This document shows, piece after piece, positions 43,653 to 52,740 of a DNA stretch of 61,566 nt. The stretch comes from Lentibacillus lipolyticus (GTDB lineage Bacteria > Bacillota > Bacilli > Bacillales > Amphibacillaceae): positions 7,889 to 69,454 of the forward strand of contig SEIO01000014.1 in NCBI GenBank assembly GCA_004145795.1. Direction: 5' to 3'. The notes under the pieces are model-generated. The model searched no databases. It was not told the origin of the DNA and was given only the letters and a program-made list of their open reading frames with translations. Positions within the stretch are counted from its first letter, which is position 1. Each line of letters starts with the position of its first letter. Both the position numbers and the translations under genes were made by a program.

Positions 43653-44437
43653 ACTAGTTCCTCCTCGTTTTTTAAACCTTCTTTGTAGCCTAGTTGCCAC
43701 GAAATTTTATTTGCGTCCTCTTTTAGCCTTTTCATTAATCGATCGACCTTCGACTTTTCTTGTATTCTTGAAGCAATTCCCGCAATACATAGCGCAGCAT
43801 TCATATCACCTAACTCATCACGTATCGGACAGGCAAATCCCCGTAAGCCTATTTCAAGCTCCTCATTATCAATGGATATACCACTTTCTCTTATTCGCTG
43901 CAAATCCCGCTTCAATGCAGCAATTTCCGTATGTGTGTTTTCTGTAAGAGGCTTCAATTCATGACTTGCCAGATAGGATTCCAATTGCTCGCGTTTCATG
44001 GACGCCAGAAACATTTTTCCTGAAGCAACCGCATAAGCTGGCGACTTTTTTCCAGGGCCAAACACAGTTCGTACCGCATGCGAGCTTTCTACACTATCCA
44101 CATAATGCACTTCATCACCGTTAAACACAGCAAGAAAAGCACTTTCTTTAAATTCCTGCATCAGGCGCTCCATATACGGTCTGGCAATCGTCTGAATCTG
44201 ATAATGTTTTTGTGTATGTAGGCCTAAGTTAACAAATGACTGCGACAGGCGCCAGGCATTATTATCATCAATCTCAATATAACCAAGATCCTTTAACGTA
44301 ACCAAGAAGCGGTGTAATGTACTCTTATTGATATCCAGCTTCATCGTCAGCTCTACGGCGGTCAGGGACTCCCTTGCTAAAACTTCGATAATACGGAAAG
44401 CTCGTACTACGCTTTTAATCTGATATTCCAATCCCAT
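43649..44437 (-). CDS. IclR-family regulator of the TRAP/catabolic operon
   Basis: The 262-residue regulator has an N-terminal winged HTH (SVVRAFRIIEVLARESLTAVELTMKLDINKSTLHRFLVTL) and a C-terminal effector domain (AVFNGDEVHYVDSVESSHAVRT, GKMFLASM, GLRGFACPIRDELGDMNAALCI). IclR proteins sense small aromatic or organic acids and govern nearby catabolic genes. It is the first gene and overlaps dctP by four bases, so it is coexpressed with the transporter and the pathway that follow. AAAGGAGGG precedes the ATG. Confidence 0.92.
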   Translation of the reverse strand: MGLEYQIKSVVRAFRIIEVLARESLTAVELTMKLDINKSTLHRFLVTLKDLGYIEIDDNNAWRLSQSFVNLGLHTQKHYQIQTIARPYMERLMQEFKESAFLAVFNGDEVHYVDSVESSHAVRTVFGPGKKSPAYAVASGKMFLASMKREQLESYLASHELKPLTENTHTEIAALKRDLQRIRESGISIDNEELEIGLRGFACPIRDELGDMNAALCIAGIASRIQEKSKVDRLMKRLKEDANKISWQLGYKEGLKNEEELV

Positions 44438-44541
44438 TTATCCCTCCTTTCAGTTTCGCTTTACAAAACTTAAATTTTATATAATTCTAATCAAAATATT
44501 AACTATAGTCAATCGTTTTTGAAAATTAGTTCCAGATTATC

Positions 44542-45483
44542 TTAAACGCTCCTTGCAGATGCGTTATTGGCAATTTGCCTGGAAAAGAATGCCCCCAACG
44601 ACAGGTTGATAATCATATTGATCACCGCAGGCACAGCAGCCAATTCCCCGAAAAACTCCATAGCGAGGATAGCGGCCAGTGCAGAATTACATAACCCGAC
44701 TTCAAACAGTATGGCAATCGCTGTATACCTGCTGATCCCAAGCAGTAAAGAAAGCCTGTATCCTAGCAGCATCGGAACAAGAACCTGTATAAAAACGACT
44801 GCAAACAGGCCCATGAGTAACCCCATATCTACCGTCATCTTACTAGCGACATTTGCAACAACCCCCAGCACAATCGCCAGTATGGTTAAGGAAGACGCTA
44901 ATTTTGTATATGTTTTTATCTGTTGGATGGATTGGTGAAAAAAGTAATGGACGGTCATGCCCAAACCAATCGGTACAATAACAATAAAGAACATCTTTCT
45001 TACCAAGTTAAAAAACGGTATGACAACATGCTGATCGGCAAACAATTCCATAATGACAGGTGTGAGGAAAGGACTTAAAAAAACATCGACCGTTCCCATC
45101 GTTACCATAAGCGACGTATTTCCACCTGCTAAAAATGTGTACAAGGTTGCTGCTGTTCCGCTTGGTACACTACCGGTTAAAATCAGCCCGCTCGCAATCG
45201 CAGGCATTTCAGAAAAGAAAACGATAGCAAGCAGGACAGATAGCAACACGGTTATCGTCCATTTGAGCAAGAGCCCCGTCATCAATGGAAAGGATGCCTT
45301 TTTTAAGACGGCTAAATCCTTTACCGACATGGACAAACCAGTTATAAAAAGCACCGCTCCCAGTAAAAAATTGGTGCGATCCATAAGCAAGAAAAATAAA
45401 TCAGGCAGCATGTAAGCCATAACAGCAGCTATCGTAATGTAAACAGGAAGAAAAGTAGAAATATGCGTTGACAGCTTCTTCAA
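44542..45483 (-). CDS. BASS-family (bile acid:Na+ symporter) transporter
   Basis: The 313-residue protein has nine to ten membrane helices and the BASS signatures GAVLFITGLSMSVKDLAVL, LILTGSVPSGTAATLYTFLAGGNTSLMVTMGTV (sodium-binding Pro-Ser-Gly-Thr) and FEVGLCNSALAAILA. Relatives carry pantoate, pyruvate-like acids or bile acids. I chose TTG 45483, six bases after AGAAGG, because the longer frame to 45654 is translated from REP sequence. It lies beside the IclR operon on the same strand but upstream of it; a functional link is possible. Confidence 0.88.
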   Translation of the reverse strand: MKKLSTHISTFLPVYITIAAVMAYMLPDLFFLLMDRTNFLLGAVLFITGLSMSVKDLAVLKKASFPLMTGLLLKWTITVLLSVLLAIVFFSEMPAIASGLILTGSVPSGTAATLYTFLAGGNTSLMVTMGTVDVFLSPFLTPVIMELFADQHVVIPFFNLVRKMFFIVIVPIGLGMTVHYFFHQSIQQIKTYTKLASSLTILAIVLGVVANVASKMTVDMGLLMGLFAVVFIQVLVPMLLGYRLSLLLGISRYTAIAILFEVGLCNSALAAILAMEFFGELAAVPAVINMIINLSLGAFFSRQIANNASARSV

Positions 45484-45512
45484 AACGAACCTTCTTTCTT
45501 TTTGTTTTTTGG

Positions 45513-45566
45513 GTGCCTGGCACTCATACAATTCAGAATTATCAAAGTAGTCAAAGTGCCTGGCAC
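45513..45566. repeat. REP-like unit with spacer expansion
   Basis: Palindromes at 45513-45523 and 45556-45566 with AATTCAGAATT between. The spacing is 43 bp because the GTCAAAG segment is partly duplicated. Confidence 0.88.
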
Positions 45567-45636
45567 CCACCCAATTATATAGAATAGTAGCACAACTATA
45601 AATAGATATTAACAAAAAACTCAAAAGTTGTTTATG

Positions 45637-45681
45637 TGCCTGGCACCCACACAATTCAGAATAGTCAAAGTGCCTGGCACC
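45637..45681. repeat. REP-like unit
   Basis: Palindromes at 45637-45647 and 45671-45681, 34 bp apart, 14 bases from the stop of the ykkD-like gene. Confidence 0.9.
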
Positions 45682-45695
45682 TGCCCTAGCCCTCT

Positions 45696-46010
45696 CTACG
45701 ACAATGCTCTCAAGCCGACGACGCCGATAATAATCAAAATGATACTCATAATACGTCCTGCGCTTTTCGATTCACCGAAAAACAGCATGTTAATGAGCAC
45801 TGCTCCGGCCGTTCCAATTCCTGTCCACACGGCGTAGGCAATGCTGACCGGCAAATAGTTAAACGATAGATAGAGAAAGATAAAGGACACGCCTAACCCG
45901 CCTCCGTAAATAACCCCATTGCTAAGTGTTTTCTGCTGACTGAATTTGGCCAATCCTACAACGCCAACAAACTCACTTATTGCTGCCAGAAATACAAATA
46001 ACCAGCCCAT
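45696..46010 (-). CDS. ykkD: SMR efflux subunit, YkkD-like
   Basis: The 104-residue protein has four helices and the SMR signatures AAISEFVGVVGLAKFSQ (essential Glu in helix 1), PVSIAYAVWTGIGTAGAVLI and IILIIIGVVGLRALS. Its start overlaps the stop of the partner gene by one base (TAATG). The pair resembles ykkCD of B. subtilis, whose products form a heterodimeric guanidinium exporter. This assignment rests on motif order and pairing. Confidence 0.87.
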   Translation of the reverse strand: MGWLFVFLAAISEFVGVVGLAKFSQQKTLSNGVIYGGGLGVSFIFLYLSFNYLPVSIAYAVWTGIGTAGAVLINMLFFGESKSAGRIMSIILIIIGVVGLRALS

Positions 46011-46369
46011 TAATGAACAGACCCCCCCTTGTTAACAGGTTTTTTCTTTTCGTCCACGCTGTCAGCAATGTTCAAACCGATAACACCTAAAATTAAAATA
46101 AAGATAAAGAATAGTTTGCCCACCCCGAGGGTTTCATCAAAAAAGAAAACATCCATCAATGCCGTTCCAACGGTGCCAGTCGCTGCAAAAATAGCATAAA
46201 CGGTACCGGTTGGCAGGGAAGCACAGGCTTGTGCCAGGAAATGAAAATCAAAGAAAATGAAAACGATAATTGGAATCCAATGCCACCACTCCGAAGCGAC
46301 ATTGAAGCCGAATACCCATACCAATTCAAACAAGCTTGTCAGGGCTACATAGATCCATGCTTTGTTCAT
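46010..46369 (-). CDS. ykkC: SMR efflux subunit, YkkC-like
   Basis: The 119-residue protein has four helices, the helix-1 Glu in SLFELVWVFGFN, the FAQACASLPTGTVYAIFAATGTVGTALMD segment and FILILGVIGLNIADS. It is the first gene of the pair and would face the opposite way in the membrane from its partner. AGAAGGAG precedes ATG 46369. The leader upstream is structured and includes a terminator, so ligand control is likely. Confidence 0.87.
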   Translation of the reverse strand: MNKAWIYVALTSLFELVWVFGFNVASEWWHWIPIIVFIFFDFHFLAQACASLPTGTVYAIFAATGTVGTALMDVFFFDETLGVGKLFFIFILILGVIGLNIADSVDEKKKPVNKGGSVH

Positions 46370-46404
46370 ATAGATTAACTCCTTCTCATAAAAACTCCTA
46401 TGTA

Positions 46405-46531
46405 CTTACAAAAATGGCAGCATCAATGAGCTGCCACGTAAAAAAAGCCTGGTCAGTCAATGCAGTTCCATCGCCCCCCTGCAATCCCGGGCGGCCGGAT
46501 TTCCCGAGTCCGGTTTTGACCTTGGGCCTTC
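46405..46531 (-). promoter_or_regulatory. Structured leader, candidate riboswitch of the ykkCD-like operon
   Basis: On the minus strand a three-way junction can form: P1 from 46517-46529 with 46445-46455 (GGTCA/TGACC plus AAGGCC/GGCTT), P2 CCGGA/TCCGG (46495-46513) and P3 TGCAG/CTGCA (46461-46483). The 3' strand of P1 runs straight into U7 (46440-46446), and a second hairpin GGCAGC/GCTGCC (46416-46435) is followed by ATTTTTG, about 40 bases before the start codon. This is the layout of a transcription-terminating riboswitch. The conserved CUAGGGUUCCG and ACUGGUCCGAGAG blocks of guanidine-I aptamers are absent. The class is unknown to me. Confidence 0.55.
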
Positions 46532-46599
46532 TATTGCATCATAAACCTTTCCTATTTATCCCAAGTTCTAATGATGACACATATCCCCCCATTAATAAA

Positions 46600-46687
46600 G
46601 TGCCAGGCACCCACACAATTCAGTATCGTCAGAATCGCCAGGGTGCCTGGCACCAACACAATTCAGAATTATCAAAGTGCCAGGCAC
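46600..46687. repeat. REP-like units, three palindromes
   Basis: Palindromes at 46600-46610, 46643-46653 and 46677-46687 (the last pair 34 bp apart), with AATTCAG cores; a degenerate CCTGGCACCC follows near 46700. Confidence 0.9.
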
Positions 46688-46772
46688 CCTGACAAACCTG
46701 GCACCCAAGCACTCCATCTGTTAAAGTTGAGTTAAAATAATATTACCTAATCCCCTATAGACTAAAAGGATG

Positions 46773-46808
46773 GTGAACCGCAGGACCTGTCCCTGTGGTT
46801 CACCCCTG
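46773..46808. repeat. Hairpin of the GGGACAGGT-type repeat family
   Basis: GGTGAACCGCAGG pairs with CCTGTGGTTCACC around ACCTGTC. It lies 25 bp before the DUF255 start. The shared core CCTGTCCC is found again at 35.6 and 60.8 kb. Confidence 0.6.
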
Positions 46809-46831
46809 TGGTTTGAAAGGAAGAAAGTCCA

Positions 46832-48874
46832 ATGACATCAAACAACAAACCCAACAATTTAATCATTGAGAAATCGCCGTACCTTATGCAACACGCTCAT
46901 GCCCAAGTAAACTGGTACCCATGGGGCGAGGAAGCATTTGCCAAAGCAAAAGCGGAAAATAAACCTATCTTTTTATCTATCGGCCACCTGACTTGCCGCT
47001 TATGGCGTCAAATGGCACAGGAATCGTTTGAAAATGAGGAAGTAGCAGCCTATTTGAACGCGCATTTTATTTCCATTTTGGTAGACAGGGAAGAACGGCC
47101 GGATATTGAGTCGGCCTATAGGAAGGCTTGCCAGATGCCGACTGGGCAAAGCGATTCACCGCTATCCATCTTTATGACTCCAGATAGCGTTCCATTTTTT
47201 GCTGATACATACATCCCGAGGAAAGGCAAATTTGGTGCGCCCGGATTCCTTGATACCATTCAGCACCTAAGCAAGGAGTATCAACATAATCCCGCTTCGA
47301 TTAAGGCCGTGACGGATAGTATACATACAGCATTACAACAAACGAAACAAACGACAAGTCAGGCTAAATTATCCAGCAAATTCACGATTTCCGCTTATCA
47401 ATTGCTCAGCAAACGCTTTGATGCGTCCTACGGCGGCTTTGGCGTAGCGCCGAAATCGCCCGAGCCGCAAACGTTACTGTATTTATTACGTTTTTATCAC
47501 TTCACCGAAAAGAGAGATGCATGGCGGATGGTGGATAAAACCGCCCGGGCAATGGCAGCCGGCGGCATGTACGATCACGTTGGATTCGGTTTTGCCTCAG
47601 GATCGAAGGATGACATGTGGCGCGTTCCTTATGCTGAAAAGATGCTGAATGACAACGCCTTATTGCTAATGGTTTATACGGAATGTTACCAGCTAACGAA
47701 AAAGCCGTTTTATCAGGAAAAAGCCGAAGAAATCATTGCCTTCATCAAACGGGATATGACCAGTCCAGAAGGGGCATTTTATTCGGCGATTGACGCGGAA
47801 GAAAACGATTATCTATGGGATGACGAGGAAATCACCGATATTCTAGGGCCTGATCTTGCTGCGCTTTATCAAACGGCCTATAACATTACACCGAATGGGA
47901 ATGATCAAGGGAAACATATCCCAAACCGTAGCCACACGAAGCTGGAGACCCTTGCAGAAGAACGCGGTGAATCGACGCAAGCCATTCAGCAGCAATTGGA
48001 AAAAGCCCGAGCCGCTTTACATGCTGAGCGTCAAAAAAGAGCCCATCCATTGGTTGATGATAGAATTTTAACCGCCTGGAATGGCTATATGATTGCTGCC
48101 CTTGCCAAAGCTGGCGCAGCATTCGGTAACCCGGCATATACCGAGATGGCTGCAACTGCACAAACGTTTGTTCAAGAAAATATGGTTAAGCACGGCCGTT
48201 TAATGGCCCGCTATCGGGACGCGGAAGTAAACCATCAAGCCAATCTTGATGATTACGCGAATCTCTTATGGGCAACCATTGAATTATACGAGGCAACTTT
48301 TTCACGAACTTACCTGCAGCAAGCAAAAGATCTGTTTGCAACCATGACCGAGCTGTTTTGGGATGAAGAGCATGGCGGTTTCTATTTTAGCGGAAAGGAC
48401 AGCGAACCGTTGATTGCCAGGGACAAAATCATTTATGACGGTTCCCTCCCTTCCGGAAATGCGGTGGCCGCAGTGATGGCGACACGTCTTGGGTTCTTGA
48501 CAGGGGAGAAGCATTATCTGGACATGGTTGATCACATGCACCATACCTTCTTTCAGGATATCAAGGAGGATGTGATCGGGAGCCCTATGTTCCTTGAAAG
48601 TGTTATTCTAAAGGATTTGCCGACAAAAGAAGTGGTGATCATTGGTCAAGAAAACGATCCCAACCGCGTGCAATTGCTCGAGCAATTACACCAAGCATAT
48701 CTTCCGCATGTCACCATTCTTGCGGCCGAGTATGCCAGTGATTTCCAGTCTGTTGCCCCATTTGCCAGCACCCTTGAGCAAGTGGAGAACCAAACAACCA
48801 TCTACATTTGCCAAGATTTCAAATGCCAGGAGCAAACCACCGACATCGAACAAGCGTATAATGCGATTAAGTAA
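46832..48874 (+). CDS. DUF255/YyaL thioredoxin-domain protein with altered active site
   Basis: The 680-residue protein has the YyaL/spermatogenesis-associated-20 architecture: a thioredoxin-like domain (about 1-165) followed by an alpha/alpha-toroid (about 190-640; [51 protein letters not shown]). Family members carry a CxxC in a STCHWCHVM-type motif; here the site reads [15 protein letters not shown], keeping the first Cys and losing the second. The later GGWPL segment is SDSPL. The redox role is therefore probably lost while the fold is retained. AAAGGAAG precedes the start. A REP unit begins directly after the stop. Confidence 0.92.
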   Translation: MTSNNKPNNLIIEKSPYLMQHAHAQVNWYPWGEEAFAKAKAENKPIFLSIGHLTCRLWRQMAQESFENEEVAAYLNAHFISILVDREERPDIESAYRKACQMPTGQSDSPLSIFMTPDSVPFFADTYIPRKGKFGAPGFLDTIQHLSKEYQHNPASIKAVTDSIHTALQQTKQTTSQAKLSSKFTISAYQLLSKRFDASYGGFGVAPKSPEPQTLLYLLRFYHFTEKRDAWRMVDKTARAMAAGGMYDHVGFGFASGSKDDMWRVPYAEKMLNDNALLLMVYTECYQLTKKPFYQEKAEEIIAFIKRDMTSPEGAFYSAIDAEENDYLWDDEEITDILGPDLAALYQTAYNITPNGNDQGKHIPNRSHTKLETLAEERGESTQAIQQQLEKARAALHAERQKRAHPLVDDRILTAWNGYMIAALAKAGAAFGNPAYTEMAATAQTFVQENMVKHGRLMARYRDAEVNHQANLDDYANLLWATIELYEATFSRTYLQQAKDLFATMTELFWDEEHGGFYFSGKDSEPLIARDKIIYDGSLPSGNAVAAVMATRLGFLTGEKHYLDMVDHMHHTFFQDIKEDVIGSPMFLESVILKDLPTKEVVIIGQENDPNRVQLLEQLHQAYLPHVTILAAEYASDFQSVAPFASTLEQVENQTTIYICQDFKCQEQTTDIEQAYNAIK

Positions 48875-48919
48875 GTGCCAGGCACCCACACAATTCAGAA
48901 TTATCGAAGTGCCTGGCAC
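48875..48919. repeat. REP-like unit filling a convergent gap
   Basis: Palindromes at 48875-48885 and 48909-48919, 34 bp apart, with AATTCAGAATT between. It occupies almost all of the 49 bp between two facing stop codons, where a bidirectional terminator would be expected. Confidence 0.93.
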
Positions 48920-48923
48920 CCTT

Positions 48924-49646
48924 TTACAAATGAAACTTCCGTGCAATTTTTTGTTTCATTCGTTCGGGGATGAGATATTTCACGGCGAGCATGATGAGCA
49001 ATACGGGGATGAGTTGCAGTACAGTAACAATGATCCAGCTCCATAAATTGGTTTCACTTTGATAGCTTTGGATGAAAAAGTTAATCCACATGGCAAGGAT
49101 GACCAGTGCGATAAAAAGAGAGCCAATCACATTAAAGCCCCGCACCGCTAACGCCCGGATGATCCCCCAATAGTAACCGGCAGCAATGACCGTCACCCCG
49201 GTAACAATCGGAAAAGCGAGTGGCATAAACCAGTCCAGGCTGCCATCAAACATATCCAGGCCAAATAATAAAACAAGCGTATTCAGCCCAATACCCATAA
49301 CCACTTTATAATAACTTGGCACATAACCAAAGAACAAGAACAAATAGACCCAGCTGGCAAAAACACTTAAATTGCTGTATCTGGACCAGGTGAACCTGTC
49401 ATGAAGGAAATAATCGATATAAAACATCAGGAAAATAGCGACAAAAACCAATAACGTGATAACAATAAAAATCCGGTTCAGGACCCTTCTCGTATAAGCA
49501 GGATACGGGTTCGCTGCTTTAGGGAACTTTCTCATCTTCTGCCCTTCCGTATCCGCTTCATTTACCTTTGGAATAGGAAAGCCGCACAGGGGACATGGCC
49601 GGTTATCACCTTCCACTCGTACACCGCACTTTGGACAATAAGCCAT
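48924..49646 (-). CDS. DUF6320-type zinc-ribbon membrane protein
   Basis: The 240-residue protein begins with a zinc ribbon (YCPKCGVRVEGDNRPCPLCGFP, four Cys) and continues with about six membrane helices (for example IFIVITLLVFVAIFLMFYI, YLFLFFGYVPSYYKVVMGIGLNTLVLLF). This is the arrangement of DUF6320 proteins, which are usually encoded with an acyltransferase as here. ATG 49646 is eight bases after GAGGAG; ATG 49652 overlaps the upstream stop (ATGA) but sits too close to that site. Function unknown. Confidence 0.78.
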   Translation of the reverse strand: MAYCPKCGVRVEGDNRPCPLCGFPIPKVNEADTEGQKMRKFPKAANPYPAYTRRVLNRIFIVITLLVFVAIFLMFYIDYFLHDRFTWSRYSNLSVFASWVYLFLFFGYVPSYYKVVMGIGLNTLVLLFGLDMFDGSLDWFMPLAFPIVTGVTVIAAGYYWGIIRALAVRGFNVIGSLFIALVILAMWINFFIQSYQSETNLWSWIIVTVLQLIPVLLIMLAVKYLIPERMKQKIARKFHL

Positions 49647-49648
49647 CT

Positions 49649-50857
49649 TCATTTCTCCTCGTCATTTGTTTCGATTGTCACGTCGATCCCCAGTTGTCGG
49701 ATTCGCCGGAAAAACGTACGCTCCAGTATCCGGTCCTGTGTTAAATTTCCAAATGAAATAAACATACAATCCTTGTAACTCGTGATCATTGCCTTCACTT
49801 TATTGCCAATACTGGGTGGCGGATAACCTTCCACCCTTTCAACATAATCTTCCATTTCTTCCGGCATCCGGACCACACCAAGATTTGATAAGCCGCTCGT
49901 ATATTGCCCTTCTCCAAAAAAAGAATAGATGGAAGGCGCCACCATATCTTTCAGCGGCAACGGCAACAACCGCAGTGCCAGAGACTTTTCGCCTCTTACG
50001 CTTTGCTTAATATACTGACGTAACTTTTTTGGCGTGAGCAGGCGGTCGAATTCAATTTTCAGTTCCTGGATAATCTCTTCAAACGTGTAATCCCCAAGCC
50101 TTGCATCGATTGCCGGCGTAATACTGACGAAAAAATTCCGCATCGTGTTGCTTTCAAAAAAGGCCCGCATATTGACCGGCACATTAATGACAATCGGACG
50201 TTTCCGTATCGATGTGCTTTCCTGAATCTTCAACAGACTTTCGATATAAACAGCGGTAAGGAAAATGTTGACGGAGGCATGATACGCCCTTGCCTTTTCT
50301 TTTACCGCACTGACATGAATAATGCCGGTAACAATATGATAATAACCCTTTTGATCAAGGGGAAGCGGCAATTTAAACACATTCCCCAAACGCATTTTGG
50401 GCGCGGGAATATCTTTTTGATAGTACTTTCGGAAAGCATTTTCTGTTTCGGCTAACAACTGTTCCTCACTAACCGTCTCCTGTTTTATCGGAATCGATTC
50501 CTTTAAATGTAAGTATTGTCGAACCAGCTCACGTAAAAACCGAAGCCCGCCCGTCCCATCCGTTAAACTATGGGACAGTTCCAGCGCAATCCGATTTTGA
50601 TAATAATAAACCCGGTACGGAAAAGACCCGCGTTGTTTTATCGATAAACTGATACACGGATGATAGCGTTCCTTTTCGACTTCCGGCATTCGGTCGGCTC
50701 CTTCAAAATAATGCCAAAAAAGCCCTTGCTTTAATTGCACTTTTAAAAAAGGAAAACGCTCCAATGTTAATTCCAGGGCACGCTGCAAGTAGTCCGGATG
50801 AACAGGAGAGGTCAATGTCGCAGAAAGTCGAAACAAAGTCGTCACACGCGAAGACAT
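49649..50857 (-). CDS. Condensation-like acyl/acetyltransferase, 5' end interrupted by amber codon
   Basis: The 402-residue protein resembles alcohol acetyltransferase/condensation-domain enzymes: FPFLKVQLKQGLFWHYFE and the active-site LELSHSLTDGTGGLRFLREL (HxxxDG). In this family the N-terminus normally reads like WYPLDNAGKLY. That segment is present upstream in frame (50888-50914) but with TAG in place of the Leu codon: ATG 50914, codons for MGDNTWYP, stop, then DNAGKLYSSI and on into this frame. So either translation restarts at ATG 50857, which has a poor ribosome binding site, or the gene is inactivated. It is coupled to the DUF6320 gene by overlap and stands divergent to an esterase. 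Confidence 0.8.
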   Translation of the reverse strand: MSSRVTTLFRLSATLTSPVHPDYLQRALELTLERFPFLKVQLKQGLFWHYFEGADRMPEVEKERYHPCISLSIKQRGSFPYRVYYYQNRIALELSHSLTDGTGGLRFLRELVRQYLHLKESIPIKQETVSEEQLLAETENAFRKYYQKDIPAPKMRLGNVFKLPLPLDQKGYYHIVTGIIHVSAVKEKARAYHASVNIFLTAVYIESLLKIQESTSIRKRPIVINVPVNMRAFFESNTMRNFFVSITPAIDARLGDYTFEEIIQELKIEFDRLLTPKKLRQYIKQSVRGEKSLALRLLPLPLKDMVAPSIYSFFGEGQYTSGLSNLGVVRMPEEMEDYVERVEGYPPPSIGNKVKAMITSYKDCMFISFGNLTQDRILERTFFRRIRQLGIDVTIETNDEEK

Positions 50858-51112
50858 AATCGATGAATACAGCTTTCCGGCATTGTCCTATGGATACCAG
50901 GTATTGTCTCCCATCCTGTGCCAGCCCCTTTCAAGTAAATTCCACGTTAGTGTAACACATGGAAGAAAGCAATGATAGATACAGCAAATGACTGTAACGT
51001 GAAAAATCATTTCATTTGGGAATATTCACGCATCAGAAAAGACCATTCGTGATTCCGGGATCTTCATGGTAAACTAGACATGAATTCTACTAAAAACATG
51101 GCGGGAGAAACA

Positions 51113-52033
51113 ATGATGGAAACAAGGGACAGATATGGAAAGGAAAGCGTCAAAAGCAAGGGGTTTAAATGGCTGCTAAAGCTCACGCGAAGCAGGAAGT
51201 TCTGGGAGAAGTCTGGAGAAGACTTAAGGAAAGCAATCGAAATACGAAGAATGCTGAGTGACGAACCACCCAAAAAATTACTAAAAAGAATCAACATCAA
51301 AAAGGGCGACATAAACGGAAAGGTGTATTACGAACTCCAGCCGAAGCAGGAAACAGACAACAAAACCATTTTTTATGTACACGGCGGTGCCTATGTCTAC
51401 CGCATATCAAAACTGCACTGGAATTTCCTGGGCAAATTAGTCGATGAATTACATTGTACCATCATCGTTCCACTGTACCCTTTAGCCCCGGAGCACACAC
51501 ACCAGCATACGCTGGCATTTATGTATACGTTATACAGGCAACTGATGAATACCATGAAACATCCGGAAACCATCATTTTAATGGGGGATTCAGCAGGTGG
51601 CGGGCTGGCACTCTTACTGGCCCAACTACTAAAGGAAAAACAACTGGAGCAGCCCGGGCAGATGATTCTTATCTCTCCCTGGTTGGATGTATCGTTAACT
51701 AATCCTGATATTGCACCAATCGAAAAACATGATCCTTTTCTTGTCAAAACCGGGCTGAAAGAAGCAGGAAAAATGTTTGCCGGGACCACGGATACAAAAC
51801 ATCCGAAAGTCAGCCCGCTATACGGCGAATTAAACGGGCTTGCACCGATCACCATGTTCATGGGATCCCATGATATATTAGCAGCTGATGCCAGGAAATT
51901 TGTGGCCATCGCAGAAGAACAAGGCGTGCCTGTTCATTATGTCGAAGCTCCCAAAATGATACATATCTATCCTATTTATAACTTCCCGGAATCCAGGGTT
52001 GCTTTGGAACAGATGGTTGAGAAGATAAAGTGA
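51113..52033 (+). CDS. HSL-family alpha/beta hydrolase (esterase)
   Basis: The 306-residue enzyme has the hormone-sensitive-lipase oxyanion motif FYVHGGAYVYR and nucleophile elbow MGDSAGGGLAL, with Asp in GSHDILAADA and His in KMIHIYPI. It should hydrolyse short-chain esters. Divergent placement beside an acyltransferase suggests opposite roles in ester making and breaking (inference). GGGAG (51103-51107) favours ATG 51113 or 51116; ATG 51080 has no such site. The 3' end meets the remains of a DnaD-like gene. Confidence 0.9.
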   Translation: MMETRDRYGKESVKSKGFKWLLKLTRSRKFWEKSGEDLRKAIEIRRMLSDEPPKKLLKRINIKKGDINGKVYYELQPKQETDNKTIFYVHGGAYVYRISKLHWNFLGKLVDELHCTIIVPLYPLAPEHTHQHTLAFMYTLYRQLMNTMKHPETIILMGDSAGGGLALLLAQLLKEKQLEQPGQMILISPWLDVSLTNPDIAPIEKHDPFLVKTGLKEAGKMFAGTTDTKHPKVSPLYGELNGLAPITMFMGSHDILAADARKFVAIAEEQGVPVHYVEAPKMIHIYPIYNFPESRVALEQMVEKIK

Positions 52034-52481
52034 ATCTTCATTCAGAGGGTTCTTTCTTGCCGGTAGTGACCCCTTTTCTGCCTGTTTCTGCTCTTGCCCC
52101 CGCTTCTCCTGACGCTTTCGCTCATGGAACCAGTCCGGTATGACTTCCTCCGTCCGGGCGGCATACGTACGCCGCCCCTGGTCCCGACTCCGGCGAAATG
52201 CTGTTTCTTCGGCCTTGGCATCTTCCACAGTGGTGATGCCTTTCTCCACCCATGCTTGCAATATACCCTTGACATAGCTCCAGTTGCTCTTGCCACGCTC
52301 TAGCGCTCGCTGCATGGCGTCCAGAACGAGCTCCTCCCCGACGTCAGCCACTCAATATGGTGGTTCGCGGGGTGGTCCACGGGATGGTTCGCGAAGTGGG
52401 TCACATTCTGGTGCAGTGCATGTTGTGGTTCCCTTGTTGGTCCATTACATGATCCGTTTCCTGGTTTGTTTCTTGTGACAT
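52030..52481 (-). pseudogene. Decayed DnaD-domain gene fragment
   Basis: On the minus strand, LVLDAMQRALERGKSNWSYVKGILQAWVEKGITTVEDAKAEE and VIPDWFHERKRQEKRG match the C-terminal DnaD domain and tail of phage or primosomal replication proteins. Upstream pieces of the same protein (MSQETNQETDHVMDQQGNH from ATG 52481, then QNVTHFANHPVDHP) are in other frames, so at least two frameshifts are present. The N-terminal domain is missing and the frame runs into the antisense of the esterase. It is probably a relic of an integrated phage. Confidence 0.75.
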
Positions 52482-52740
52482 GGCAGGCCTATCTTGCGGA
52501 TGGGGCGTATAGTTGATGGTATATGAATCATCGTTGCTCGAGCCCGAGTGGAGTGTGTTCACGCTCGCGTTATGCGCCCTGCCGCTCCGGTCTATACTTA
52601 TCCTAGCCTTAAACTCTCCGACAATTAAAAGTTAAAGATAAATGAAAGTTGCAGTAAAGTTATCGTTTGTATAAGAAGTACTTTTCCAGTTTCATTTTCT
52701 CCTATATAATAATCACAAATTCATATGGGGGTCTTTCAAA

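Noticed and set aside
45484-45654. Longer N-terminus of the BASS transporter
   Set aside because: It would be translated from a REP unit; TTG 45483 has the proper site.
46405-46531. Guanidine-I (ykkC) riboswitch
   Set aside because: The conserved CUAGGGUUCCG and ACUGGUCCGAGAG blocks are absent, so only an unclassified structured leader is reported.
51878-52351. Intact 157-residue gene opposite the esterase end
   Set aside because: Only the DnaD-like part (52050-52351) is protein-like; the rest is antisense to the esterase and upstream parts are frameshifted, so it is called a pseudogene.
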